DNA from: Cafeteria roenbergensis | Lineage: Eukaryota > Sar > Bigyra > Bicosoecida > Cafeteriaceae | Direction: 5' to 3' | Length of the DNA stretch: 64,000 nucleotides | Assembly: GCA_008330645.1 (NCBI GenBank) | Contig: VLTN01000015.1 | Span: forward strand, 310,001 to 374,000 | Part shown: one piece after another, positions 12,038-21,857 of the stretch | Layout: each line of letters opens with the position of its first letter | Numbering within the stretch: the first letter of the stretch is position 1 | Program-made: the position numbers and the translations under genes | The notes under the pieces: model-generated | Databases searched by the model: none | The model's input: the letters and a program-made list of their open reading frames with translations, nothing else | What the model was told of the DNA's origin: nothing

Positions 12038-13818
12038 ATGGCTGCCGCAGCAGGATCCGCCGCCGACGCGCCCGTCTCGGGCCGCAGGGAGATGTACCCC
12101 GCGATGGAGCCCTTCAACTCCGGAATGCTCAAGGTGCGCGCAGCTCTCGGCTTGCCCGCCCGCCAGGCCCCAAGGGCCACACGCCGCCAGGCAGCGTTGC
12201 GCAAGTGACCACTCGTCCACGGCGCGATTGATGGGACCGTGGGGTCTGTTCCCTCCTTGCATTGGCCGGCGACGCGGCGCCAGTCGAAGAACAACCACAT
12301 CTTGTTCTGGGCCCTGCGCCCGGCCCGTCGCCTCGCCACCCCCTCAGGTTTCGGACGTCCACAGCATCTACTACGAGGAGTCCGGCAACAAGGTGAGCTG
12401 GGGAGGGAAGTGTGTCGTGGTGCCGCTTTCCAGAGCGGGACAATGCCGTGCTTGTCTGGTGCGCGAGCTTGGTTGTGCGCGGCTCGTCGTTCGACTGCCT
12501 GCCCGCGACAGCGCCCTTTGATGGCATGGCACTCCGCAGGCCGGCAAGCCTGCCGTCTTTGTGCACGGCGGCCCGGGTGGCGGCACCTCCGGCACCGAGC
12601 GCGGCTTCTTCGACCCGGCCAAGTACCGCATCGTGCTGATTGACCAGCGCGGCTGCGGCAAGTCGACCCCTCACGCCGAGATCGAGGGCAACACCACGTG
12701 GGACCTCGTTTCCGACATCGAGGCCGTCCGCAAGCACCTCGGCATCGAGAAGTGGCTCGTGTTCGGCGGCAGCTGGGGCTCCACCCTCTCCATCACCTAC
12801 GCCATCACCCACCCCGAGGCGGTGACCGAGCTGGTCCTCCGCGGCATCTTCCTGCTCCGCCGCAAGGAGCTCGAGTGGTTCTATCAGGAGGGCGCATCCT
12901 TCGTGTACCCCGACGCCTGGGAGACCTACCTGGAGGCCATCCCGGAGGAGGAGCGCGGAGACATGATGGCCGCATACCACAAGCGCCTCACCAGCGACGA
13001 CCCCAAGGTGCAGATGGACGTGAGACCGGGCGACTGCCCTTGCCTGCCTGCGTCCGCCCTCGCGCGCGCCCCGTCCAGAACCGTTGCGGGGGCGCCCGTT
13101 GCTCCGCCCGTGCCTCTAACGCCAGGCTCCGGCCTCGCCGCCCTTCAGGCCAGGCCCAAGCCCCCGCTCCCGGTGCGCGCCGCCAATACCTCTTGTGGGC
13201 CGCTGCCGCCGCTTCGAACCGCCGCCTGCAGGCTGCTCGCGCCTGGAGCGTTTGGGAGGGCATGACCTCCAAGCTCATCCCCCAGGGCGGCTTCTCCGAC
13301 AAGTACGCCGCCGACGACTTTGCCCTTGCCTTCGCTCGTATTGAGAACACCTTCTTCGTGAACGGCGGCTGGTTCGAGAGCGAGACGTGGCACTTTGACA
13401 ACATCGACAAGATCCGCGGAAAGTTCCCCATCGTCATCGTCCAGGTGAGTCCTTGGCTGGCGATCCTGCCGCTGGCCCGTTTTTCCCGGCGCAACGCTGC
13501 CCCCTGGGCCGGTCGCTGCTCTGCGAGAGCGCGCGTGCCTGTTCCAGCAGCGGCACCAGCACCAGCAGCCGTGTCTTGCGCGGCTCTCGCTGCACGGTGA
13601 GTTGCGAAGTCGACCCTGGTGTTTGCGCTCGGCGCCCTCACGCGCCCTCGCAGGGCCGTTACGACATGGTGTGCCCTATGACCACTGCTTGGGAGCTCAA
13701 GAAGGCCCTCGGCGACGACTGCGAGTTCCACCTCATCAAGGACGCCGGCCACAGCGCAGGCGAGCCCGGCATCCAGGCGGCGCTGCTCGACGCAACGGAC
13801 AAGTTCGCAAGCCTCTGA
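12038..13818 (+). CDS. proline iminopeptidase
   Basis: Five exons (12038-12133, 12348-12392, 12540-13019, 13232-13444, 13654-13818), all joined in phase 0, encode 332 residues, the usual size for the S33 proline iminopeptidases. The enzyme removes N-terminal proline from peptides. Family signatures are HGGPGGG (oxyanion region), DQRGCGKSTPH, the nucleophile elbow GGSWGS (Ser125), GRYDMVCP with Asp282, and DAGHSAGEPG with His311. WSVWEGMTSKLIP and ENTFFVNGGW are typical of the cap region. No targeting peptide is evident, so it is probably cytosolic. The 15-codon second exon (VSDVHSIYYEESGNK) matches the expected beta strand before the catalytic core. The gene lies head-to-head with PSMB3, the two start codons 159 bp apart; both act in peptide turnover, though the pairing may be chance. 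Confidence 0.93.
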
Positions 13819-14153
13819 GCGGATGCGAGAAGTGTGTGTGTGGGGAGGGGGGGGGGGGTGGCATGGGAGGCCGAGTTGACAGCGCGACCTCGTTCCGATG
13901 CGTGCGCCCGCAGCGCGCCGCCCAAGAGATGCAGTGCTGCCGGCGGCAGCGGTTCGAGCCAGGACCCGCGCGGCCGTCAACGCTCGCATCGCCGGCACCG
14001 CGTGAGCGTGCGAGCGGCTAGCGCGCACTTTCTCGCTGAGGGCAGGCGCACAACGCGCGGCTGCGCTCGCTTCGCGCCGGTGCCAGTGACAGAGGCAGTG
14101 CGGTCCCGTTGGTGCCAGCGGAGCGCACGCGGCACACACAATCACGCAAGCGC
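13819..14153. other. convergent spacer with simple repeats
   Basis: These 335 bases separate the stop codons of proline iminopeptidase and the Whirly-like gene. A short GT run (about 13832-13842) is followed by a nearly pure G tract (about 13847-13858). The rest shows no gene or RNA. Confidence 0.5.
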
Positions 14154-15079
14154 TCAGGCGATGTGGAAGCCAGCGCTGCCGCTGCCCATGGAGGGGGGGG
14201 AGAAGATGCTGCCGAGGCCGGTGATGTGAGGCAGCGCCGAGTACATGATGTGCTTCATCACAAAGAGCTGGTGAGGCGCAATGTTGGCCGTCAGCGCCTC
14301 CCCAGTGCCATCGTCGATGGTCATGTCCACGGTGCCGTCGCCGGCGTTGGACGGGGACATGACCAGGCGGCCCACGACTGCCTCCCCGGCGTCGCCCTGG
14401 CTGGCGGGGTTGCGCACGCGCCACTTGAGCTCAAGCGCCTCGTCCTCGGGCGTGGTGGCGATGAGGCCGATGTTGTCCGCGTACAGCCGAGCATTGCGCC
14501 GCACCGCGTAGTCAGCGCGGGGGCCGGCCTCGGTGTCCACGACCGGGAAGATTCGCAGCTGGACGAAGCCGGCACGGCTGACCTTGATGGAGCTGGGGCC
14601 GTCGCCGTTGTCCTTGGAAAACGGGGTCGGCGCAAACGCCGGCGCCTCGACGGTCATCTGCGGGGGCGGAGGGGCAGACGCGGTCAAGCACCCGGCATCG
14701 CGGCGCAACCATGCCCACGCTGACAGGGCTCCATGCGAGGCCCTGTCCCCCGGCCCACTGGCGCGCACGCGCGCGTGCGCGTCGGCCGAGTAAATGCTCG
14801 CCGCCAGGCTCGCTCCGCCCGCTGCCCCTCCTGCGATCGGCGCCCAGCTTGCGGGCACCGGCGCGAGCGCACCTGCACGATGGACCGGTTGGCGGTGTCG
14901 CGGATGGAGTAGGCCGAGAAGTTTTGCGGCTCCGAGGACATTGCGCGGCCGCCGACGGGGAGAGCGACAGATGCAGCCGGCGCGGCGGCGACAAGGCCGC
15001 GCATGGCGACGGCGGGCCGCACCGCAACCACGCGGCGGCCGGCCCGGGCTACCACACGAGCCGAACGCGAGAGGGCCAT
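14154..15079 (-). CDS. Whirly-like ssDNA-binding protein, mitochondrial
   Basis: Two minus-strand exons, 15079-14873 and 14657-14154, join in phase 0 to give 236 residues. The first about 40 residues (MALSRSARVVARAGRRVVAV...) are Arg/Ala/Val-rich with no acids, a typical mitochondrial targeting peptide. The mature part resembles the Whirly fold in order and spacing: a Y-x(n)-V-x-APAF strand start, then KVSRAGFVQLRIFPV, a strand pair around ARLYADNIGLIATTP, and a C-terminal helix ending LPHITGLGSIF, corresponding to the plant LPHLIGW segment. Whirly proteins bind single-stranded DNA and stabilise organelle genomes in plants; kinetoplastid MRP1/MRP2 share the fold and bind guide RNA. The assignment rests on pattern similarity, not on a search. 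Start codons of this gene and the deaminase-like gene are 235 bases apart and divergent. Confidence 0.62.
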
Positions 15080-15314
15080 TCTTCGGGGCCGGGAACCGAT
15101 TGGGGAGTGCCTGCGCGGCGTTCCGAACGGCCAGCATTCCGCCGGGCCAGGTGGCAGAGCTGACGCCAGCAAGCGCGTCGTCGGGCGCGCCCGCGACCCC
15201 GCTCCCGCCGGAGCCGCCACCCCTCCTCCGCGCGCGTCGGCGTGCTGGACAGAGCGGTCCGCGCGGGCTGCCTGGCGGTCGCCCACTCGCCTTTGCTCCG
15301 CGCCCACGCATCAG

Positions 15315-17777
15315 ATGGACCCGCTGGAGTTGCCGGACGAGGATGTGCGCGTGCTGGTGCACATCGTCAGCCACCAGGACATTGTGTTCGACATCACCCC
15401 GGCGCAGGCCAAGGGCGGCGATGCGGCGGGGAGGCCGGCCGCCTCTGAGCCCCGCGGGCACCTCTTCGCCAAGCCCAAGTTCCACCGGTTCAACCTGGCC
15501 ACAAAAAAGGCGTACTGGCACATGACGCCCGAGCCACAAGCAGCGGCCCCCGGGGCTGCAGCCGGCGCGTTTCCGTTCCGGGAGCGCATGTTCAGCGACC
15601 CCGAGCGCCCAGACCTCGGGCAGTGGCCCCTCGGGCTGGACTTGTCCGAGCCGCTGGACTTCGCGTCCAGGGTGCGCTTCCCGTGGTCGGCCTCTCGCGA
15701 TGTGGAGATGGGCTGGGAAGACTTCTCATGGAACAACCCCGCGCCAGGCGGGGCTTCCTCGGCGTCGGCCCCGGCTGACGAGGACGCGGCGGAGGCAGGA
15801 GCCTCGCCGGCTGCGGTGGCGCCGCCGGGGCTGGCTCTGCCTGCTGGCAGCCAGTCGAGCCCCCGCGCCCGGGCCATCCTCTTCCCGCTAGTGGCCACAC
15901 TGCTGCCGCTGTGGCGGCTGGCAGTGCAGCGCGCGACCAGCAAGAGCGCGGGCAGGACTCGCTACGTTCTCCTGCTCGTCTCCGGCTCCGGCCGGCGGCG
16001 CGACGACACGTCTGTGCAGGACAACTCCACCAGGTACACGGCCCGCCTGATCCGCCGGTTCGTCTCGCACGCCTTTCGCGACGTGGAGGTGTTCGTGGCC
16101 CACTCGCACCACGACGTGTACCGCTTCGAGCAGAACGTGCGCTTCCTCCGCTCCGTGCAGACGGCCATACGGTCCCTCCGGCACAGGGTGGTGCTCCGCC
16201 ACGGCAGCGACTGGGCCAAGCACTTTGGCGTGTCCGTGACCCTCGGGGGCGGCACGCCTGCCCGCGTGGCGGCCGCCACCGCCTCGCTGCGCGTCTTCTC
16301 CCCGCAGATGCTGCACATGGTGGAGCTGAAGCGCCTCTGGTTCCTCGACCAGCTTCGGTTCGCCGACGTCGACCACAGGAGCTTCGAGGCCGGGGAGGCG
16401 CAGTTCGAGGCCGCGGCGGAGGCCCTGCCCGGCCCGCTGCGCATGCTCGTTCGGGAGATGCGGGCGCACTGCCGCGCCTTCGAGGCCGTCCGGGACAGCG
16501 GGGACGGAGACGCGCGCGGGCTGGGCGGCAGTGCGGTCTCGGGCGAGCCCTGGGGTCCGGCCGCCACTCCCTCGGCTGGCGGGGCAGCGTCTCAGCCCAT
16601 GCACGACCTGGCAGACTTTTGGATGCGCAAATCCAAGAAGCCGGTGCTGGCCGTGCTGCTTGTGCGCTGGCCGGAGTCGCTGCGGGCGCGGCACGGGCTC
16701 CCCGAGCTGGAGACGTTTCGCGGAATCAACCTGGAGGTCTCGCTGCCGACGGGGTCGCTCTGCTCCGAACGGGCGGCCATCGCAGCGGCAGTGGCACAGC
16801 GCCCGTTCCTCAGGCGGGAGCACTGTGTCGCCATCGCTGTGCTTTCGGCTTCGCTTGTGCCGGCCAGCCACTGGTCGCGCGGCGCTGCTGCTGCTGCTGG
16901 TGCTGCTACTGCGGCTGCCACTGCGGTCTCTGGGCCTGCGTCCCCAGGGGCGCCGACGGCTGGGACGCCAAGAGCGCCAGAGCCCTCCAGCCCGGCTGGC
17001 CGCGCTCGAGGCAGCGGCTGGCCCTCCAAGTGCGGCTGCGCAAGCAGCGCCTGTGCCAGCCCGGACAAGCGCCAGCCGGGAAGCAACGGCGCGCCCTTCG
17101 ACGGCCGCCGGCTGCTCCACGCCGGGGCCAGCCAGGGAGAGGTGTCGCACGGTATCGAGCTGGAGCTGGCGGGGCAGATGCCGGACCAAGCAGAGGTCGG
17201 CAGCTGCCTCGGCTTCGTCGAGGCGCCCTTCGGCTGCTGCTACGACGACGTGTTCGAGGCCCTCGCCCAGGAAGGGGGCACCGTGCTCAGGCGGCGCGGA
17301 GGCCGCGACGCCGCGCGGCGAGCGGGCGCCAAGGCTGCAGCATCGTTGCACCCTGGCCCACCGGCAACGGCGGACGGCTGTGACGGGTGCGCGGACGAGG
17401 CATGCTGCGACACGCACGCCGGCGCCGGGCCCGGTAGCGAGGAGCTCCAGGCTTCCGGCACGGACGCGCTCGGCGCGCTGCCTGGGTTCGGCCGGCCCTT
17501 CCCTCTCGGCTCGCCCGGGTCGCCGCAGCGGGCCATGTCGCTCAGTCCGAGCTGCGAGATGTCGGAGCTGCCGGACGACTCAGCGGAGGCTGCCAAGGCA
17601 AGGTCGCGGGGGCTGGGCGCTGGTGTGGCGGCCTCGGACGTTGTGAGCAACCCGCTTCCGCCGTGCGGGTCGTGCTCTGAATGGCTGAAGAAGATCAACG
17701 AGGTTCAGCCGGACTTCCGGGTCCTCATGTTCCGCGACACCAGCTGCACCACGGCCATCGTGCGGTCTGTCGAATGA
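15315..17777 (+). CDS. large deaminase-superfamily protein
   Basis: A single exon gives 820 residues from the ATG at 15315. The C-terminal half carries the two zinc-binding signatures of the cytidine-deaminase fold: LPTGSLCSERAAI, with Cys483-x-Glu485 (ligand plus proton-shuttling Glu), and PPCGSCSEWLKKI, with Cys784 and Cys787. Hydrophobic strands flank them (VLAVLLVRW, CVAIAVLSA, FRVLMFRDT). Between the motifs lies an insertion of roughly 270 Ala/Ser/Gly/Pro-rich residues, far more than the few tens usual in the fold. The first 400 residues include a conserved-looking block (RYVLLLVSGSGRRRDDTSVQ; VFVAHSHHDVYRFEQNVRFL) that I cannot place. Substrate is unknown: free cytidine, a nucleic acid or a signalling nucleotide are all possible. 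The ATG follows directly after CAG, so a non-coding 5' exon is conceivable. Confidence 0.75.
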   Translation: MDPLELPDEDVRVLVHIVSHQDIVFDITPAQAKGGDAAGRPAASEPRGHLFAKPKFHRFNLATKKAYWHMTPEPQAAAPGAAAGAFPFRERMFSDPERPDLGQWPLGLDLSEPLDFASRVRFPWSASRDVEMGWEDFSWNNPAPGGASSASAPADEDAAEAGASPAAVAPPGLALPAGSQSSPRARAILFPLVATLLPLWRLAVQRATSKSAGRTRYVLLLVSGSGRRRDDTSVQDNSTRYTARLIRRFVSHAFRDVEVFVAHSHHDVYRFEQNVRFLRSVQTAIRSLRHRVVLRHGSDWAKHFGVSVTLGGGTPARVAAATASLRVFSPQMLHMVELKRLWFLDQLRFADVDHRSFEAGEAQFEAAAEALPGPLRMLVREMRAHCRAFEAVRDSGDGDARGLGGSAVSGEPWGPAATPSAGGAASQPMHDLADFWMRKSKKPVLAVLLVRWPESLRARHGLPELETFRGINLEVSLPTGSLCSERAAIAAAVAQRPFLRREHCVAIAVLSASLVPASHWSRGAAAAAGAATAAATAVSGPASPGAPTAGTPRAPEPSSPAGRARGSGWPSKCGCASSACASPDKRQPGSNGAPFDGRRLLHAGASQGEVSHGIELELAGQMPDQAEVGSCLGFVEAPFGCCYDDVFEALAQEGGTVLRRRGGRDAARRAGAKAAASLHPGPPATADGCDGCADEACCDTHAGAGPGSEELQASGTDALGALPGFGRPFPLGSPGSPQRAMSLSPSCEMSELPDDSAEAAKARSRGLGAGVAASDVVSNPLPPCGSCSEWLKKINEVQPDFRVLMFRDTSCTTAIVRSVE

Positions 17778-18185
17778 GTGCGCGCGCGCCAGTGAGCAGC
17801 CCAGGCCGACCCGGTGCGAAGCAAGCGCTGCGGAGCGCGTCGCGACCGAAACGCATGGCCCCTCGGTTCACACACACACACACACTCATGCGCCCATCTG
17901 CAAAACGCAACCCCCGGGCAGCGCAGCCGTGCGGCGCAGCGAATGTTTGCCAGCCGTCGAACATTGGCACCGGGCAATGCGTGGACGCAACGCAGGGCCA
18001 TGCAGCGCCAGCATGCGCGCCAAGCTCACACTGGCGCCTGGCTAGCGGCGGGCCGCTCCACTGCAGGTTCTGAATTGCCTGCGGGTGCACGTGTTGCGCG
18101 CCGCTGGCGGTCAGACGGCGGGAATTGCCTCAACGGGCATCCGCGTCGCTGCTTCGGAGCGCCGCCTCGGACAGCAACGAGCGCA
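17778..18185. repeat. intergenic spacer with CA microsatellite
   Basis: This 408-base spacer precedes the giant FN3/WD40 gene. It contains a (CA)n run at about 17869-17885. No coding region or RNA gene is recognisable. The 3' part should include that gene's promoter. Confidence 0.6.
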
Positions 18186-19531
18186 ATGGCGGGCTCCCAG
18201 GCGCGAGCGGCGCTACCACATCTCCACTCGGGCGCTGTGGTGGCTGGGTCCCGTCGCGGGGCGTCGCCCACGGCCTCGGCCGGCAGCCGCGGCATGACCG
18301 CGTCCGACATGGGGTCGCTCGCACCAGCGATGCGGCAACCCGGCTCGACGCCCTCGCTCGCCGAGTCGAGCCTTGCCAAGGCCAAGGCCGGCGGGTCTCG
18401 CAGTGCGTCCCTCCTGCCTGCATCGGGCTCTTCAGCCGCAGAGGCGCGAAAGGCTGCCCGCGACGCGGCGGCCGAGCAGAGTCTCGCTCGGGCAGCAGCC
18501 ATCAACCAGCAAGGGTACACGCGGATGCTCTTCGACCGTAGCAAGACTACTTTTGAAGTGCACACCGCGATTCGGTGAGCAGTGCCCGCGTGCTGGTGCG
18601 ATGCCCCGTGCCCCGCGCCTCGCTTGCGGCTCTTTGGCGCGCGTGTTCGTCGTGACAGCAACTGGCCTTGGCCCTGCGCCGGCCCGCGCTCTTGCTTCGC
18701 AGGACGGTCGAGGCGGACCTTCCGGTCGCGCTCAAGCACACCCGCGACCGGCTCACGCAGCTGGACGACCTTACCGAGCGCGTGGCTCGCATGCAGGACA
18801 GGCTGCGGAGCTCGCTGGCGCCCTCCTTCCTCGAGCGGGCTCTGGAGCAGTCGGGTGAGGCCGCGCTGGCCAGGAGCATTCGGCGCGTGGAGGCGCCGGA
18901 GGAGCCAACCACGCGGGGCAGCACGGCGCGGAGCTCGGCGCGGGCTGGCTCCAAGGGGGGCGGCGGAGGCAAGGACGACGACGACGACGCGTGGGAGGCG
19001 AAGCTGTCCAAGGAGGAGGACGAGGTTGCGAGGCGCCTGCAGGCCCGCGAGCTGGACCTCACCACTGACGAGCTGGCGAGCCAAGCGGTGGCGCAGTGGG
19101 TGGGCGGGGCCGTGGCCCGAGCGGAGGACGCGGCGGCGGAGGACGAGGCGAAGCGGGAGACGCGCAGCCGAGGGCGGCAGCGGGCGCTGCAGCAGCGCCA
19201 GCGCGAGCAGCGCACGGTCTCCGATGGCGGGGGCGCTGGAGCGGCCGCGCCTGGCGACGGGGGCGAGGGAGGCGGCGCGGGCGCGCAGCTCGCGGAGTCG
19301 CTCAGGGACGCCCACCACAGGCCCGCAGCGCACGGGCTCATCAACGTCCTTGCGAGGGTGACGGCGGACGAGGACGACCCCGCTGCCTCCTCTGCGGCCG
19401 GCGGCCTCGGGCTGGGGCTCGTGCCCCGCGGCGGCACCTTGCCGAGCCTGGGCTTCGGGCTGGGCGGGGCGGGTCTGGCCGCTGGCTCCGTCCCAGCCGC
19501 GACGTGGAGGCACGACGACGACCTGGACCCC

Positions 19532-19562
<31 letters not shown>

Positions 19563-21823
19563 AGGCCCGCGAGGCGAACATGCGCGCGGCGGCGCTGCGC
19601 CGAGCCGGGCTCGCTGGCAGCCTGCTGAGCCAGGGAGCGGGGGCCCAGGAGGCCGAGGCTCGGGCGCGCCTGCTGCACGCCACGGCTGGCGGGCCGTCTG
19701 AGCTCCGGGCTCTCACCGTGCCCGGCACGTTCGGCGCCCGCATGCAGCTCGCAGCGATGGAGGGCGAGGCCGGGCCTGCGCCGCCACCCCGGCAGCAGCA
19801 GGGGCGGCAACAGGCTGGGGCGCGCCCGCCTCGCTCCGGTGGCGCTGCTGCAGCGGGCGGCCCGGCCGCTCGGGGAGGCCCCACCCCAGGCGCCGCGGCG
19901 GCCGCGGGCGCCAGCGGACCGGCGGCGGCGGCGGCCGACCGGAAGGCTCTGGACAGCCAGACGCTGGCCAAGCAAAGGCTCCGGCGCAAGGGCGTGCCCT
20001 CCGCGGAGGCGCCCGCGGCGACGGCTGGCCGCGGCATGGCTCTGCTACCGATGCAGCCGTCGGACATCCGGTCTCACCTGCGCGCGTTGGGGGCGCCTGG
20101 CTCGGCGTCACAGCCCTCCATGCTGCGTGGTGGGCTGCTGCCCACGTCAATCCGCCGAGTGCAGGCAGGCGACTTCCAGCCCGCCAGCGCTGGCCTGCCC
20201 CTGGAGGAGCAGGCCGAGCAGGCTGACGCCGAGGGCACGCCGGAGGGGGCCAAGCCCGCGGCCGAGGAGGGGGCAGGCAGCGGTCCTGGCCCTGCAGACG
20301 GGCCGCCCGAGCCTCGCGCGCTGGACCCAGCGCCGGCGTTGGACGACGGCCCAGCGGAGGAGGAAGCCGCCGACGATGAGGCCGCGGCGCCGGTGCTGAT
20401 CACGGACCGGCCGCTGCGCCGCGCGCCCAAGGTGGAGGCGCAGGTCACGTGGGAGGAGGCCCAAGTCGACGCCTCGGAGTCGTTCGGCCCGCCCGGCCCG
20501 CCGCAGCAGGTCCAGGTCGCGGACAAGGGCCACGACTGGCTGGCCGTGCGCTGGATGCCGCCCGCCTTCGACGGCGGCTCGCCAGTGGTGGACTACGTCA
20601 TCCGGTACAACGCCATCGAGCGCAGGTTTCCGGATGGCAGGCCGGCCGCGGGGGAGGGGATGGACGACGAGCCGCTTGCCCAGGAGGACGAGGCGGAGGC
20701 GGAGGCCAACGCGGACCGGGGCGAGGCGGTGCCCACCGTGGTCGCGAAGCCACCCTACCGCACCACGCAGTTCGTGGGGGCGGACCCCATTGCGCAAAGC
20801 GGCGCCGTGCTCCGGGGGCTGCGGCCGGGCGTCTGGTACACGGACATCACCGTGACCGCGGTGACGCTGGCAGGCGGGGAGGGCGACGCCTGCGTGCCTC
20901 TGGAGCCGGTGCGGACGCTGAGCGAGCCGCCGCTGCTCTCCTTCCCGCAGGAGTTTGAGCTCGTCGAGGTCACCAGCCGGGGCTTTGACCTGCGCTGGCT
21001 TCCCCCGCACGCGACGCACGGCCAGCGGATCCGCCACTACCGCCTCAGCTACACGGTCCACTCGTCCATGCTAGGCCACGACCAGAAGCCCAAGTCAAAG
21101 CGCCTCGTCACCATCAAGGTGCCGGCGCCGAGGCAGCGTGTGACCTCGCAGGCGCCCCCGCGGCCCCCGCCCGGTCCCGCGCCGCTGGCGGCGGGGCTGC
21201 CTGTGTTCGCGCCTCTGAACCCGCTCACGGAGGCGGACCTCGTTGCGCGCGCGGATGCCGAGGCGGCGAGCCAGAAGGTGCGGCCGGGCGACTGCCCGTA
21301 CGAGGGCGCTGAGGAGCGCGGAAGCGAGCGCGAGGTGGTGGCTCGGGTGCGCGGCCTGCAAGGCAACCAGCGTGTGACTGGCATTTCGCTCGTCGCTGTC
21401 TCCCTAGAGACCGGACGAGCCAGCGCGCCGCTCGAGCTGGGCACGGACCTGGTGACGCTGGCGCCGTCGAGGCGGCAGAGCGTGATGGCGGAGCTTCAGC
21501 GCGTCAAGGCAATTCGCGCACACGCGGAGAAGAACGAGGACGGGGCGGACGCCTCAGCCCCGCTGCTGGTGGACACGGCGTTCATGACTGCCGCGCTGCA
21601 GCGTGTCGAGGCTGGGGAGTACGAACGGCGGCTGTGGGATGAGCTGCAGGGGCTGCCAGACGCGGCGGCAGAGGCTCGACGGAAGCGGGCGGAGGCCATG
21701 CGGCAGCGGCAGCTGCTGCTCAGGGCGCAGCAGCAGGCCCGCGGCGCTGGTCGGAAGCAGCGGGGCCGCAGAGCCTCAATCAGCGTGCGGCAAGCGACGG
21801 GACAGACCTTGGCGCCCGGTGGC

Positions 21824-21857
<34 letters not shown>

